Source: Haloglycomyces albus DSM 45210 (GTDB lineage: Bacteria > Actinomycetota > Actinomycetes > Mycobacteriales > Micromonosporaceae). From it: a DNA stretch of 64,000 nucleotides. The stretch covers positions 2,167,615-2,231,614 of the forward strand of contig NZ_AZUQ01000001.1 in NCBI RefSeq assembly GCF_000527155.1, given 5' to 3'. A model generated the notes under the pieces. It made no database searches. It worked only from the letters and a program-made list of their open reading frames with translations, and was not told the origin of the DNA. This document shows positions 36,927 to 45,296 of this stretch, piece by piece. Position 1 is the stretch's first letter; each line of letters opens with the position of its first letter. A program made the translations under genes and the position numbers.

Positions 36927-37882
36927 ACACGATGCCGTTGACGCAGGGTTCGGCCCGACCATCGTGGATGTTTCAGCCGGTCGCCATGGGGCGGATCGCG
37001 GTATTGCGTTTTCTGGCCGCGGCGTTTACGCTCACCGACTGGTGGTGGTACATGCCGTGGATGATCGGTCACCGCCACGTCCCCGGGGAACTGTACGAGC
37101 CGTTGTTCATCGGTCGCCTCCTACCGTTGCCGGTGCCGAACTACGCTATTGTGGTGGGGACCCTGGTCGTGGTCATAGCTTCCTCGATCCCGCTACTCTT
37201 CAACGTGATGCCCCGCCTGTTCGGATGGATCCTGGCGTTTGCCTATCTGGAGTGGATGATCATCGCCATGTCGTACGGCAAGGTGGATCACGGAAAGTTC
37301 GCTCTTCTCGTACTGCTCTTCGTTCTCCCGACTTTGGGGAAAGCCGAATGGGGCGACCGCGAGACGCTTTCCGAGCGTGCGGGCTGGGCGGTCAATCTCA
37401 CCATGATCGCAGTGGTGTGCACGTATTTCCTGGCCGCCATGGCCAAGTTGCGCTACGGCGGATTTGAGTGGTTGAATTCTGCGACCATGACCTGGGCGGT
37501 CATCCGTCGGGGGACCGACTTTTCGAATTGGACACTGGACTACCCGTGGATTCTGCACGCCTCGCAATGGGGCATCGTCGGGTTTGAACTGCTGAGTCCC
37601 ATCGTACTCATCGCCGTATGGCGTAACTGGACGAAGACGAAATACGGGATCGTCGCATTCTTCTACCTCTTCCATCTGGTCGTTTACCTGTCGGTGGGAA
37701 TCAGTTTCATGCCGCATCTGGTGGCCATGGCGTGCTTCCTGCCGCTGGAACGGCTGGACGTGCCCGGATGGACCCGTGCGCTGAAACAGAGGCTGACGGG
37801 ATCGGCCGGCTCGGATGGTTCTTCGAGTCCCCGGCAACGTTCCGCGAGCGAGGACGAGGTCCCGAGCGAACCGACACGATAG
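36923..37882 (+). CDS. HTTM-domain membrane protein (vitamin K carboxylase-like)
   Basis: 319 residues with about seven or eight spans. HTTM features: the N-terminal RIAVLRFLAAAFTLTDWWWYMPWM, the repeated HxxxF-type segments (KVDHGKFALLVLLFVLP) and VCTYFLAAMAKLRYGGFEWLNSATMTWA, with the AKLRYGG conserved in HTTM proteins. A hydrophilic Ser/Glu-rich tail follows. The family is related to the gamma-carboxylase membrane core, but bacterial members are uncharacterised. It pairs with the DCC protein upstream. Confidence 0.88.
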   Translation: MNTMPLTQGSARPSWMFQPVAMGRIAVLRFLAAAFTLTDWWWYMPWMIGHRHVPGELYEPLFIGRLLPLPVPNYAIVVGTLVVVIASSIPLLFNVMPRLFGWILAFAYLEWMIIAMSYGKVDHGKFALLVLLFVLPTLGKAEWGDRETLSERAGWAVNLTMIAVVCTYFLAAMAKLRYGGFEWLNSATMTWAVIRRGTDFSNWTLDYPWILHASQWGIVGFELLSPIVLIAVWRNWTKTKYGIVAFFYLFHLVVYLSVGISFMPHLVAMACFLPLERLDVPGWTRALKQRLTGSAGSDGSSSPRQRSASEDEVPSEPTR

Positions 37883-37957
37883 TCGACCGGTGGTGCCGTG
37901 GCGATGTCGTTGTTACGGGTCGCAGCGGGACGGCACCGTCCGGTTAAGCTCTAGGAC

Positions 37958-38500
37958 GTGACTTTTGACGACGACGATTCAGTGGTGATATACACCGACG
38001 GCGCGTGTTCCGGAAACCCCGGCCCCGGTGGCTGGGGCGTGTTTCTCAGCTATCGGGGTCAGGAAAAGGACCTGTACGGTGGCGAACGTGAGACGACGAA
38101 CAACCGAATGGAACTGACCGCCGCCATCGAAGGGCTGCGGGCTCTCAAACGCCCCATGCGCGTCCACCTGTACACGGACTCGAGTTATGTGCGCAATGGG
38201 ATCACCTCCTGGATGGCGGGGTGGAAACGCAATGGGTGGAAGACCGCGAAGAAGGCTCCGGTGAAAAACGCCGATCTCTGGCAAGAGCTGGACGAGGCGG
38301 TCCAGGACCATACAATTGAGTGGCATTGGGTGAAGGGACATTCGGGCGACCCGGGCAACGAACGCGCGGACGGCTTGGCGGTGAAGGGCCGCGACGAGGC
38401 CGCGTCGTTAGGGAATTCACCGGTGGGATATCGGACGAACCGCCGGAGACGGGCGAACGTGAATCCAGTCCGAGTACAAACGACCGTTGATACCGGGTAG
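37958..38500 (+). CDS. rnhA: Ribonuclease HI
   Basis: 180 residues from GTG. Cleaves RNA in RNA-DNA hybrids. The four acidic catalytic residues are intact: Asp in [17 protein letters not shown], Glu in [15 protein letters not shown], Asp in [12 protein letters not shown] and Asp in [16 protein letters not shown] basic tail of about 30 residues ([15 protein letters not shown]) extends past the core. Alternative use of a later start is unlikely. Confidence 0.96.
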   Translation: MTFDDDDSVVIYTDGACSGNPGPGGWGVFLSYRGQEKDLYGGERETTNNRMELTAAIEGLRALKRPMRVHLYTDSSYVRNGITSWMAGWKRNGWKTAKKAPVKNADLWQELDEAVQDHTIEWHWVKGHSGDPGNERADGLAVKGRDEAASLGNSPVGYRTNRRRRANVNPVRVQTTVDTG

Positions 38501-38560
38501 TCGTGACACAACCGTCGCGCCCAGGTGGCAGCAAGTGACATGGAATGGAAAAATTGAAGC

Positions 38561-39469
38561 ATGAGTGACCAAGTACCTTCCCGCTTTGCCAGTGGCGCTG
38601 TCGATCTCAGCGCACTACAGCAACAGGCACAGCAACAGCAGGCCCCAACGGGCCCGAGTCAACCTGCAGCGGCACCCTCTGAAGCGATGGGACCGAGTTC
38701 AGGTGTCGTCGCGGTGGACGTGACCGATGCGACGGTGCAGAGTGAAGTCCTGGAACGTTCCGCCAATACTCTGGTGATTCTGGTGTTCTGGGCCGACCAG
38801 TCTCCCGAAAGTGTGACCGCACGGGATCAGCTGGAACAAATGGCGCACAATTCCGGAGGAGCCTGGTCTCTGGCCAAGGCGGATGTCCAGTCGAACCAGC
38901 AACTCGCGGCCGCACTACAGCTCCAGTCGCTGCCGGCCCTGGTGGCCTTTGCCGGAGGTCGCCCCGTGGATCTGGTGCAAGGGCCGCAGACGCAGCAGGG
39001 TTTGCAGGACTGGATCAACAAGGTCGCTTCGGCGGCGGGAATGGCCTCACCCACCGAGGTGGATCCGGAATTGGCGTCGGCGGACGACGCCTTGATGAAC
39101 GGTGATTTGGATACGGCGGAAGCGGCCTACACCAAGTACTTGAAGAATCATCCCGGATCCAACGACGCCGAGGTCGGTCTGGCACAGGTGAAATTGATGC
39201 GCCGTGCGTCCTCCGCTCCCGAGGATGTCGTTACCAAGGCCGATGCCAATCCCGCCGACGTTGACGGTGCTCTGGCCGCCGCCGACGTCGAAATGCTGTC
39301 GGGGCAACCGGAGGCGGCCTTTGAACGCCTGTTGGCCGTGGTGGCACGGACGGCCGGAGACGACAAGGAACACGTTCGTCAGCGTCTGGTTGAGCTGTTT
39401 TCGATTGCGGGAGCTGACGATCCGGCCGTCAATAGCGCGCGGCGTAAGCTCTCCGCCCTGTTGTTCTAA
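38561..39469 (+). CDS. Thioredoxin-fold/TPR co-chaperone, CnoX (YbbN)-like
   Basis: 302 residues. After a Gln/Pro-rich N-terminus comes a thioredoxin domain (residues about 45-160): LVILVFWADQSPESVTARDQL, where the usual CGPC redox site is DQSPES, so no thiol chemistry. The cis-Pro turn LQSLPALVAF is kept. A TPR-like helical region (LMNGDLDTAEAAYTKYLKNHPGSNDAEVGLAQVKL) follows. CnoX-type proteins protect unfolded clients and hand them to chaperones. Gene appears monocistronic. Confidence 0.9.
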   Translation: MSDQVPSRFASGAVDLSALQQQAQQQQAPTGPSQPAAAPSEAMGPSSGVVAVDVTDATVQSEVLERSANTLVILVFWADQSPESVTARDQLEQMAHNSGGAWSLAKADVQSNQQLAAALQLQSLPALVAFAGGRPVDLVQGPQTQQGLQDWINKVASAAGMASPTEVDPELASADDALMNGDLDTAEAAYTKYLKNHPGSNDAEVGLAQVKLMRRASSAPEDVVTKADANPADVDGALAAADVEMLSGQPEAAFERLLAVVARTAGDDKEHVRQRLVELFSIAGADDPAVNSARRKLSALLF

Positions 39470-39783
39470 TACTGTATTCAAATTTAGGATGCGGCTGGGT
39501 CACCGTTAACACCTTGTACTCTGCGTCGTCATCTCCGCTCCGCGTATGCTGAGGTAGCAGCTACAGGTTCGGCTCGGCGGTAGGGCAGTGTGACGGTCCC
39601 GGCCCGCCGGTTGGATCGACCCGTTCGTAAACGAGGTGCACGACCCCACTCCGACGTGCGCTCAAGGACAATCCCCCGGGGGTCGGTTACGGCATTGCCG
39701 TGGTCTCGTGTGTCGCTCGTTTGCGTCCGGTGGGGCGTGATTGGTCAGCCACGCCGGAACGAGAACAACGCACAGAAGGTAGA
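39470..39783. other. Gene-free stretch before the arginase-like gene
   Basis: 314 nt with only overlapping composition-driven frames. A ribosome site (AGAAGGTAG) sits at its right edge. I see no clear promoter pair, repeat or RNA. Confidence 0.5.
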
Positions 39784-40698
39784 ATGCCAGTGGACCGATC
39801 CAGGAAAATTGCCATACTCGATGCCCCATCGAACTTGGGCCTTCGGCCACCGGCACCGCACACCGTTCCCGGTTGCGCCAAAGCTCCCGGTGCATTGCGC
39901 GACCAGCGCCTGATCCATCGATTGAAAGCTCGCGATACCGGCTGTTTGACTCCGCCACGTTACGATCCGACCCATTGGCAGCCCGGAGACGGGGTGGATC
40001 AGGCCGCCGAGATAGGGCGTTACACCCGTCGCTTGGCCGATCGGATTGAAGACATGTGGCGGGAACGAACGTTTCCACTGGTATTGGGTGGTGATTGTTC
40101 GATCGTCCTCGGGCCCTTGTTGGCGTCTCGCCGACGGTCCGACCGCGACCGCTCACGCCGCGGACTGGTCTTCATTGACGGAAATTCGGATTTTCGACAC
40201 CCGGGTAACAGCGAATTCGTGGGAGCCGCCGCCGCTGAGGAGTTGGCATTGGCGACCGGTCGGGGACAACCCGACCTCACTGATATCGAAGGCCTGCGCC
40301 CGTACGTGGAACAGGATTCGGTGGCCCTATTGGGGATTCGTACCGACGATCCGCATCGGGTGGAGCTCGAGGCGTCGGGAATCGCGGCACGAACCTCACC
40401 GCGTCTCAGAGCCGAGGGGCCGCAGCGTTCGGCTCAGTGGGCCTGCGACAGGCTGGGGAACGTCGCGACCTTTTGGCTGCATGTAGACGTCGACGTCCTG
40501 GACCCGTCGGTGATGCCGGCGGTCGACGGTCCCGTCAACGGAGGAATATCGATCGGCGAACTGGGGCATTTGGTCAGCGCGATCGTGTCGGATCAGCGCT
40601 GCGTCGGGATGGATATTACGGTGTTCGATCCCGATGGCGATCCCACCGGTGAATACGGGAGGGCCTTGGTGGACATGCTGGTGTCCGCCCTCACCTGA
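39784..40698 (+). CDS. Arginase/ureohydrolase-fold protein lacking both metal-binding His
   Basis: 304 residues from ATG 39784. The ureohydrolase fold is clear: LVLGGDCSIVLGPLLASRRR, RGLVFIDGNSDFRHPGNSEF, VALLGIRTDD and FWLHVDVDVLDPSVMPAVDGPVNGGISIGEL. In active arginases the first motif is GGDHS and the second DAHxD; here they read GGDCS and DGNSD, so both His ligands are missing while the Asp ligands remain. GGDCS occurs in a known actinobacterial subgroup; the Asn is a further change. Binuclear manganese catalysis is doubtful. Substrate unknown. Confidence 0.85.
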   Translation: MPVDRSRKIAILDAPSNLGLRPPAPHTVPGCAKAPGALRDQRLIHRLKARDTGCLTPPRYDPTHWQPGDGVDQAAEIGRYTRRLADRIEDMWRERTFPLVLGGDCSIVLGPLLASRRRSDRDRSRRGLVFIDGNSDFRHPGNSEFVGAAAAEELALATGRGQPDLTDIEGLRPYVEQDSVALLGIRTDDPHRVELEASGIAARTSPRLRAEGPQRSAQWACDRLGNVATFWLHVDVDVLDPSVMPAVDGPVNGGISIGELGHLVSAIVSDQRCVGMDITVFDPDGDPTGEYGRALVDMLVSALT

Positions 40699-40704
40699 CT
40701 GAGG

Positions 40705-42282
40705 CTAATAGTGCTTCCACTCGGTCCGTGAGTACTCCACGATAACCGGGTCGATCAAGGTATTGGGCGGTAGATCGCGCCGTTGTCGATCGACGGGGAA
40801 ACTCTGTGCCGCCGCGAGGCTCTCTGAGTTCATGGAGCGAAGCGGACCGATGCTGTCGTCCAGACTCAAAGTCGGCTTACCTTCGCTACTCACCGAGTGG
40901 AATCCCCAGTCGCCGAAGGTGGGCACGCTGACCCAGTAGGAGACCGGGTCGAACCCGGCTTCTTCCAAGGTCGAGGCGACCGTCCAATACGAATCGGGAG
41001 CGAAGTATGGGGATGAGGATTGAATCGTCATCCGTCCTTCGTCCCCCAAAGCTTGGCGTGCCAGGGAATAGAACTCGACCGAATAGAGCTTGGCGAGTTC
41101 GGTGGAGTCCGGGTCCGGCATGTCGACGATGATGGTGTCCCAGGTGTCGTTCTGCTCCCGGAGCCAGGTGAAGGCGTCGTCGTTGACGACGTCGACTCGA
41201 TCGTCGTGCATCGCCCCCTGGTTGAGATCGACGAGCCGTTCGTAGCTCATCGCCAATTCGGTGACCGCTGGATCCAGGTCGACCAATGTGATCGTGTCAA
41301 CGTCGGGGTACCGTACGACCTCCCGTACCGCGAGTCCGTCGCCTCCTCCCAAGATCAACACGTCGTCACGTGGCCCGTCCATGATGGGATGGACAAGGGC
41401 TTCGTGGTAGCGATACTCGTCGACCGAGGAGAACTGTAGGTCGCCGTTGAGGAACATACGGAAGTCGTCGGTTTGAAACGGCGAGATCGATTCGGTCAGG
41501 ACGATGTCCTGGTACTGGGTGGTATCGCTGTAGATGATGGGGTGGGAGTAGAACTCCTGCCGCGCCGAGGCCTCGATTTGCTTGGTGAACACGAAGACCG
41601 ACACCAGCGACACCGCAACCAGCGCCGCCAGGCTCCCGGTCAGAATACGGCCGAGGCGAGTCAAGTCGGGACGGAAGACGGCGAACACCAACACCAGACC
41701 GGCGATGGCGTTGACCGCACCGACCAGAACGGCCCCTCGGATTTGTCCCATGAAGGGTAGGAGTAGAAACGGGAAGGCCAAGCCCCCGATCAGTCCACCC
41801 AGATAGTCCGCGGCATTGAGATCGGCCACCGCCGTTCCCGCCGATTGTTTCTTGATCCGCTGGAGAAGTTCCATCAGCAGAGGAATTTCCGCGCCGACCA
41901 GGCCTCCGATCAGAAAGGCGATGGTCACCAGCGGCGCGGTGTAGAGATGCAGCCAGGCGAAGGAGGCGTACAGGGCGACCACGCTGAGACCGCCGATTCC
42001 TGCCAGGGCCAACTCGATGAGTGCGAACGACAGCGCGGGACGTTTCTGGAGTGGTTTGGCGGCCAAGGCCCCCAACCCCATGGCGAAGACCATCACACTG
42101 AGCACAATCGATGCTTGCGCTGCGGTATTACCGATGAGATAGGCTCCGAGCGTGATGAGAGCCAGCTCGTATACCAGACCACAGGCGGCACAGACGAAAA
42201 CCGTCGCCAAGAGAATCGCTCGTGACAAACGGGTGCGTTGAATCGGGTTGGGGACGGTTGCTTCTGCGGACGCAGTGGTCAT
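40705..42282 (-). CDS. Membrane-anchored polyamine aminopropyltransferase-like protein
   Basis: 525 residues from ATG 42282 (MTTASAEATVPN), which has GAAGAGAG upstream. The N-terminal half carries seven or eight membrane spans (RAILLATVFVCAACGLVYELALI first). The C-terminal half is a spermidine-synthase-like Rossmann domain: DDVLILGGGDGLAVREVVRYPDVDTITLVDLDPAVTELA, then the acidic active-site loop TIIVDMPDPDSTELAKLYSVEFYSLA. The natural acceptor is unknown. It ends the five-gene DUF4178-DUF2617-DUF4247-DUF350 group, a linkage seen in other actinobacteria, so its role is probably envelope-related rather than general polyamine synthesis. Confidence 0.88.
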   Translation of the reverse strand: MTTASAEATVPNPIQRTRLSRAILLATVFVCAACGLVYELALITLGAYLIGNTAAQASIVLSVMVFAMGLGALAAKPLQKRPALSFALIELALAGIGGLSVVALYASFAWLHLYTAPLVTIAFLIGGLVGAEIPLLMELLQRIKKQSAGTAVADLNAADYLGGLIGGLAFPFLLLPFMGQIRGAVLVGAVNAIAGLVLVFAVFRPDLTRLGRILTGSLAALVAVSLVSVFVFTKQIEASARQEFYSHPIIYSDTTQYQDIVLTESISPFQTDDFRMFLNGDLQFSSVDEYRYHEALVHPIMDGPRDDVLILGGGDGLAVREVVRYPDVDTITLVDLDPAVTELAMSYERLVDLNQGAMHDDRVDVVNDDAFTWLREQNDTWDTIIVDMPDPDSTELAKLYSVEFYSLARQALGDEGRMTIQSSSPYFAPDSYWTVASTLEEAGFDPVSYWVSVPTFGDWGFHSVSSEGKPTLSLDDSIGPLRSMNSESLAAAQSFPVDRQRRDLPPNTLIDPVIVEYSRTEWKHY

Positions 42283-42406
42283 GGTGCTCTCTTCTGAGAA
42301 ATCGGGTGGGACGGGAAGATGTGTGTCGTGGACCGACAAGGTGGACCGTTACCGGAGGTAGACGGTGCGACCGGAGAAATCTTCCCGTCGCCGGGGACAC
42401 TGTCTG

Positions 42407-42832
42407 TTACGACAATGCCATGGCGATGACGCCTCCGATCGCGATGTGCATGGTCGAGGTGACCCATACGGCAGGGTGCAGTTCCTCCGAGGTAACGATC
42501 TTGCCGAGTTTTCCGGGAGTAAGAGCGTCCAAGAGGAGGAACGCCACGGCCATGGCGGCGAGACCGATGGCTCCATACGTGAAAGTGCCGGCGAGCCCCT
42601 GTACCAGGTTTCCACTGCTGGCCCAGATTGCTCCCACGGTAATGATTCCGATTCCCAGGATATTGGACGACAGCAGTAGTGCGGCGTTCTTATTGCGTTC
42701 GGTCCAGATCAAGGTGCCGATGCGACCGGGGGTCAGCAGATCGACCAGGAAGTAGCCGATGATCATCAGGGCAATGCCGACCAGGCTGTACGAGGCGGCA
42801 CCGATGATGTTGTCGAGGTAGTTGTCGTACAT
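42407..42832 (-). CDS. DUF350 membrane protein
   Basis: 141 residues with four spans arranged as two similar halves: SYSLVGIALMIIGYFLVDLLTPGRIGTLIWTERNKNAALLLSSNILGIGIITVGAIW and TYGAIGLAAMAVAFLLLDALTPGKLGKIVTSEELHPAVWVTSTMHIAIGGVIAMAL. Each half carries the DUF350 motif D-x-LTPGx-G. The family includes E. coli YjfL. Ribosome site GAAAGG. The function is unknown; linkage to DUF4178 and aminopropyltransferase genes recurs in bacteria. Confidence 0.9.
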   Translation of the reverse strand: MYDNYLDNIIGAASYSLVGIALMIIGYFLVDLLTPGRIGTLIWTERNKNAALLLSSNILGIGIITVGAIWASSGNLVQGLAGTFTYGAIGLAAMAVAFLLLDALTPGKLGKIVTSEELHPAVWVTSTMHIAIGGVIAMALS

Positions 42833-42859
42833 AGTGGGCTTGAATACCTTTCAATATGC

Positions 42860-42878
42860 CTCGAACCGTCGGTTCGAG
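42860..42878. repeat. Inverted repeat CTCGAACC-GTC-GGTTCGAG
   Basis: A perfect 8-bp inverted repeat with a 3-nt spacer, 28 nt upstream of the DUF350 start. It could be an operator, marking a second promoter within the group, or an RNA hairpin. Confidence 0.45.
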
Positions 42879-43006
42879 TTCTGCTTTGTTCGTCACGGGT
42901 GCCTGAGGGCACACATCGCTGAATGATGTCAGACTGGGCGGCCGTTCCGGAAACGGGCGTCGGTTAAACTGCGTTTTTTCCTCTGGCTCAACGCATGTCC
43001 GTTTAC

Positions 43007-43038
43007 GGCCACACCCGTATCGGGGCCGGGGTGTGGCC
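43007..43038 (-). terminator. Hairpin between DUF4247 and DUF350
   Basis: A perfect 10-bp stem, GGCCACACCC with GGGTGTGGCC, with a 12-nt loop, 54 nt after the DUF4247 stop. No T-run follows on the minus strand, so this may attenuate rather than end the message. Confidence 0.5.
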
Positions 43039-43091
43039 GTACGGCCGCCTAGACCACATGGCGTACACGGTAGGCCGGCGGGCGAGACCGC

Positions 43092-43574
43092 CTACTTGCC
43101 GCTTCCCCAGCCGCCACCGCGATAAGAGGAGCTCGGCGGAGTAGAGGACCAGCCGAAGAAGGCGAAGTGACTGCCGTAGTAAGACGATCCGCGCCGGTAG
43201 TTGAACAGCAGGATCTTCGACCCGGAACCGTTGCTTTCAATCGACACGATGTGCTTGGGGTACTGCAGGAAGTACATATTGTCCCGGTAGCGGTCACTGC
43301 GTTGATCGGTGTTCTCTCGCAAGTCGTTACGCACATCCCTGGGGCTCTTGGATGAGGTGAAGACACGGGCGTTCCCGTTGTCGTCGTCCATCGAGGCCGC
43401 GCGGGAATAATTGTCCTCAATATGGGAGGTGGGGTCTTCCCTGCGTGAATTGCAGGAGACGAAGACCAGGGAGAGGCACAGCGCGCCGATGACACCGATA
43501 ACGATCCACATCGTGATCGAAATCTGACGTGCTTGCGTCTTCGCATCCTGGGTTTGGTCGTAGTCGTCGCTCAT
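43092..43574 (-). CDS. DUF4247 membrane-anchored protein
   Basis: 160 residues. One N-terminal span (ITMWIVIGVIGALCLSLVFVSCN, with a Cys that could be a lipobox-like residue but lacks a clear consensus) precedes a polar domain containing VRNDLRENTDQRSDRYRDNMYFLQYPKHIVSIESNGSGSKILLFNYRRGSSYYGSHFAFFGWS. It ends in a Gly/Ser-rich tail (YRGGGWGSGK). This matches actinobacterial DUF4247. Function unknown; encoded with DUF2617 and DUF4178. Confidence 0.83.
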   Translation of the reverse strand: MSDDYDQTQDAKTQARQISITMWIVIGVIGALCLSLVFVSCNSRREDPTSHIEDNYSRAASMDDDNGNARVFTSSKSPRDVRNDLRENTDQRSDRYRDNMYFLQYPKHIVSIESNGSGSKILLFNYRRGSSYYGSHFAFFGWSSTPPSSSYRGGGWGSGK

Positions 43575-43679
43575 ATTACTGAGCCTTCCTCTGTTTTCCG
43601 GGGGTCGTATAGGCGGATGGATGTCGTCCCAATCGTCGCGGGAACGACGATGATTGGGATCGGTCCAAGGTTTGTCAGG

Positions 43680-44177
43680 TCAGTGTAGTTGACGTACGCA
43701 ACTTCTCGTGGTAACCACCTCACCGTATTGTGGATACGTATGGACTGTAGTCCATTCCATCTGGGTATCGCCAACTTCCAGCGCGGTGATCGCGTCGGGC
43801 GAGTCGCCGAAGACACCGATGAGCGTGCCGTCTCGGTGAGCTCTCGCCTGAAGTCCGCGAATCCGTGTGCGTAGGTCGGGCAGCGACAACGTCTCGACGA
43901 CACAGGTGTACTCATGCCGCCATTGACCCGCGTTCTGTCCGAATTCGGAGGGAAGGTCGGGGTCGAGATCGGTTCGGTAGGCGAGGGTTTCAGCAAGTGT
44001 GCCCTCGGGTGTGGCCACCACCGCCTGATGACTCGCTCCCAACAACCGAAGGGAAAGTGCCAATGGGCCGCGTTGGGCCTCAATGGAATCCAACACGGGC
44101 AATGCGGGAGCGTCGGGGCGAAAGGTCAGGTTGGCGGCGGACACGTCGATAAAGGGAACGTCCAGTGCGGTAATCAC
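43680..44177 (-). CDS. DUF2617 protein
   Basis: 165 residues from GTG 44177, which overlaps the DUF4178 stop by 4 nt; an upstream extension of the frame inside DUF4178 is rejected. Soluble, with the family stretches FIDVSAANLTFRP, LGASHQAVVATPEGTLAETLAYR, EYTCVVETLSL and IGVFGDSPDAITALEV, ending WTTVHTYPQYGEVVTTRSCVR. DUF2617 has no known activity; the recurrent HTYPQ.GE.V.T.S segment is its hallmark. Confidence 0.87.
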   Translation of the reverse strand: MITALDVPFIDVSAANLTFRPDAPALPVLDSIEAQRGPLALSLRLLGASHQAVVATPEGTLAETLAYRTDLDPDLPSEFGQNAGQWRHEYTCVVETLSLPDLRTRIRGLQARAHRDGTLIGVFGDSPDAITALEVGDTQMEWTTVHTYPQYGEVVTTRSCVRQLH

Positions 44178-44791
44178 GTGTCGGGATTCTGGTGGAAGAT
44201 CGTGATTTGATTGCGGTCGAGTGTCAGACCGAGCCCCGCCTCCCAAGACCCGTCCTCGCCGAAGGCTTCGAAACTGATGAGTTTCCCTTCCGGCCCACGA
44301 TAATCGTGATAGCGCACCGTTCCGTTCTCGGCGAGCCCCGTCGTCGCTTCGCTGGTGTACTTGGCTTTCCCGGATTCGTCGAGGCGGAACTTCTCACCCT
44401 CGTGTTCCACCGAGGAAGCACCCGGTTCCATGTCGGCGATCGGGATCTGGTCCCAGAGCACGATTTCCAAATCGGGGTCGGCCTCGACCGACAACCAACG
44501 TTTGACCCCCGTACCGGTGTCCAAGAAGTGTTCCGCCCAGGTGTAGTCGCCTTCCCGCAGACGCAGAGATCCGCGGACCGCGACGGTCTTGCCGTACACC
44601 TCGATCATGTCGCCGGCGGCGATCGTGCGGGGGTTTCCGCGTAGGATGTCGGAATCGCCGTCCGCGAAAGGGTCCTGAGGGGCGTTGTACTTGTCGTGCT
44701 CGGCCCGCTGCTTTTCCTTGACGCCCTTCCAGACCCAGTAAGCGACACCGGCCGCGGCCACGATAATGAGAATGATCAAAAGTGTAGTCAT
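44174..44791 (-). CDS. DUF4178 protein
   Basis: 205 residues from ATG 44791 (AAAGGA five nt upstream; a GTG one codon earlier is less well placed). One N-terminal span (LLIILIIVAAAGVAYWVWKG) is followed by a beta-rich DUF4178 domain with GDMIEVYGKTVAVRGSLRLREGDYTWAEHFLDTG, KRWLSVEADPDLEIVLWDQI and RYHDYRGPEGKLISFEAFGEDGSWEAGLG. E. coli YjfK belongs to this family. First gene of the leftward five-gene group. Confidence 0.88.
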   Translation of the reverse strand: MTTLLIILIIVAAAGVAYWVWKGVKEKQRAEHDKYNAPQDPFADGDSDILRGNPRTIAAGDMIEVYGKTVAVRGSLRLREGDYTWAEHFLDTGTGVKRWLSVEADPDLEIVLWDQIPIADMEPGASSVEHEGEKFRLDESGKAKYTSEATTGLAENGTVRYHDYRGPEGKLISFEAFGEDGSWEAGLGLTLDRNQITIFHQNPDT

Positions 44792-44794
44792 CAC

Positions 44795-45296
44795 AGTCCT
44801 TTGGTCGGAACCGTTGAATTGGTGAGTGGATTGTACCTTTCAGAGGTGACCGCTTATTTTCACCTGAATCGTATCCGGAACGGTGACTCACGGTGGAACG
44901 CCGAAATGCGTCGCCGCCAATGGATGTCCCGGATGCCGTCGTTGAAATTCGTTTAAAACGGACTGGCCTCGAATTCATGATATCCGCCCGCTCCCAATCG
45001 GGACAAAGCCGATGGACCCGGTTGCGGTCGTCAGCGGTGTAGAGGTAGTGATGGAAGTGGCCGGCGGAAGTCGTGTGGAGGCGATGCCCCAGGGGGCCGT
45101 TGCGTTGTCGCGCGGAGTTGATCGGCTGTCATGGTGGGAGCTTGTCGCGACAAGTGCGGCTGCGGCCGTTGTGCCTGATGTCTCCATTTGTTAATCGTGT
45201 CTAGCGGGACGACATCGGGTGCAATTTTGACCATAGAGTTCTAATCTAGAGTTGAACCACAACGACGTGGCCTGAGAATTGATTTGGAGATGTAAC
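44795..45296. other. Divergent gene-free region between the DUF4178 group and gdh
   Basis: About 500 nt holding promoters for both directions. Small frames inside (for example 45012-45194) lack codon character and family features. A GGAG motif at 45286 serves the gdh start. No other structure noted. Confidence 0.5.

Noticed and set aside
45012-45194. Small ORF in the divergent region before gdh
   Set aside because: No ribosome site and no coding character; likely promoter region.
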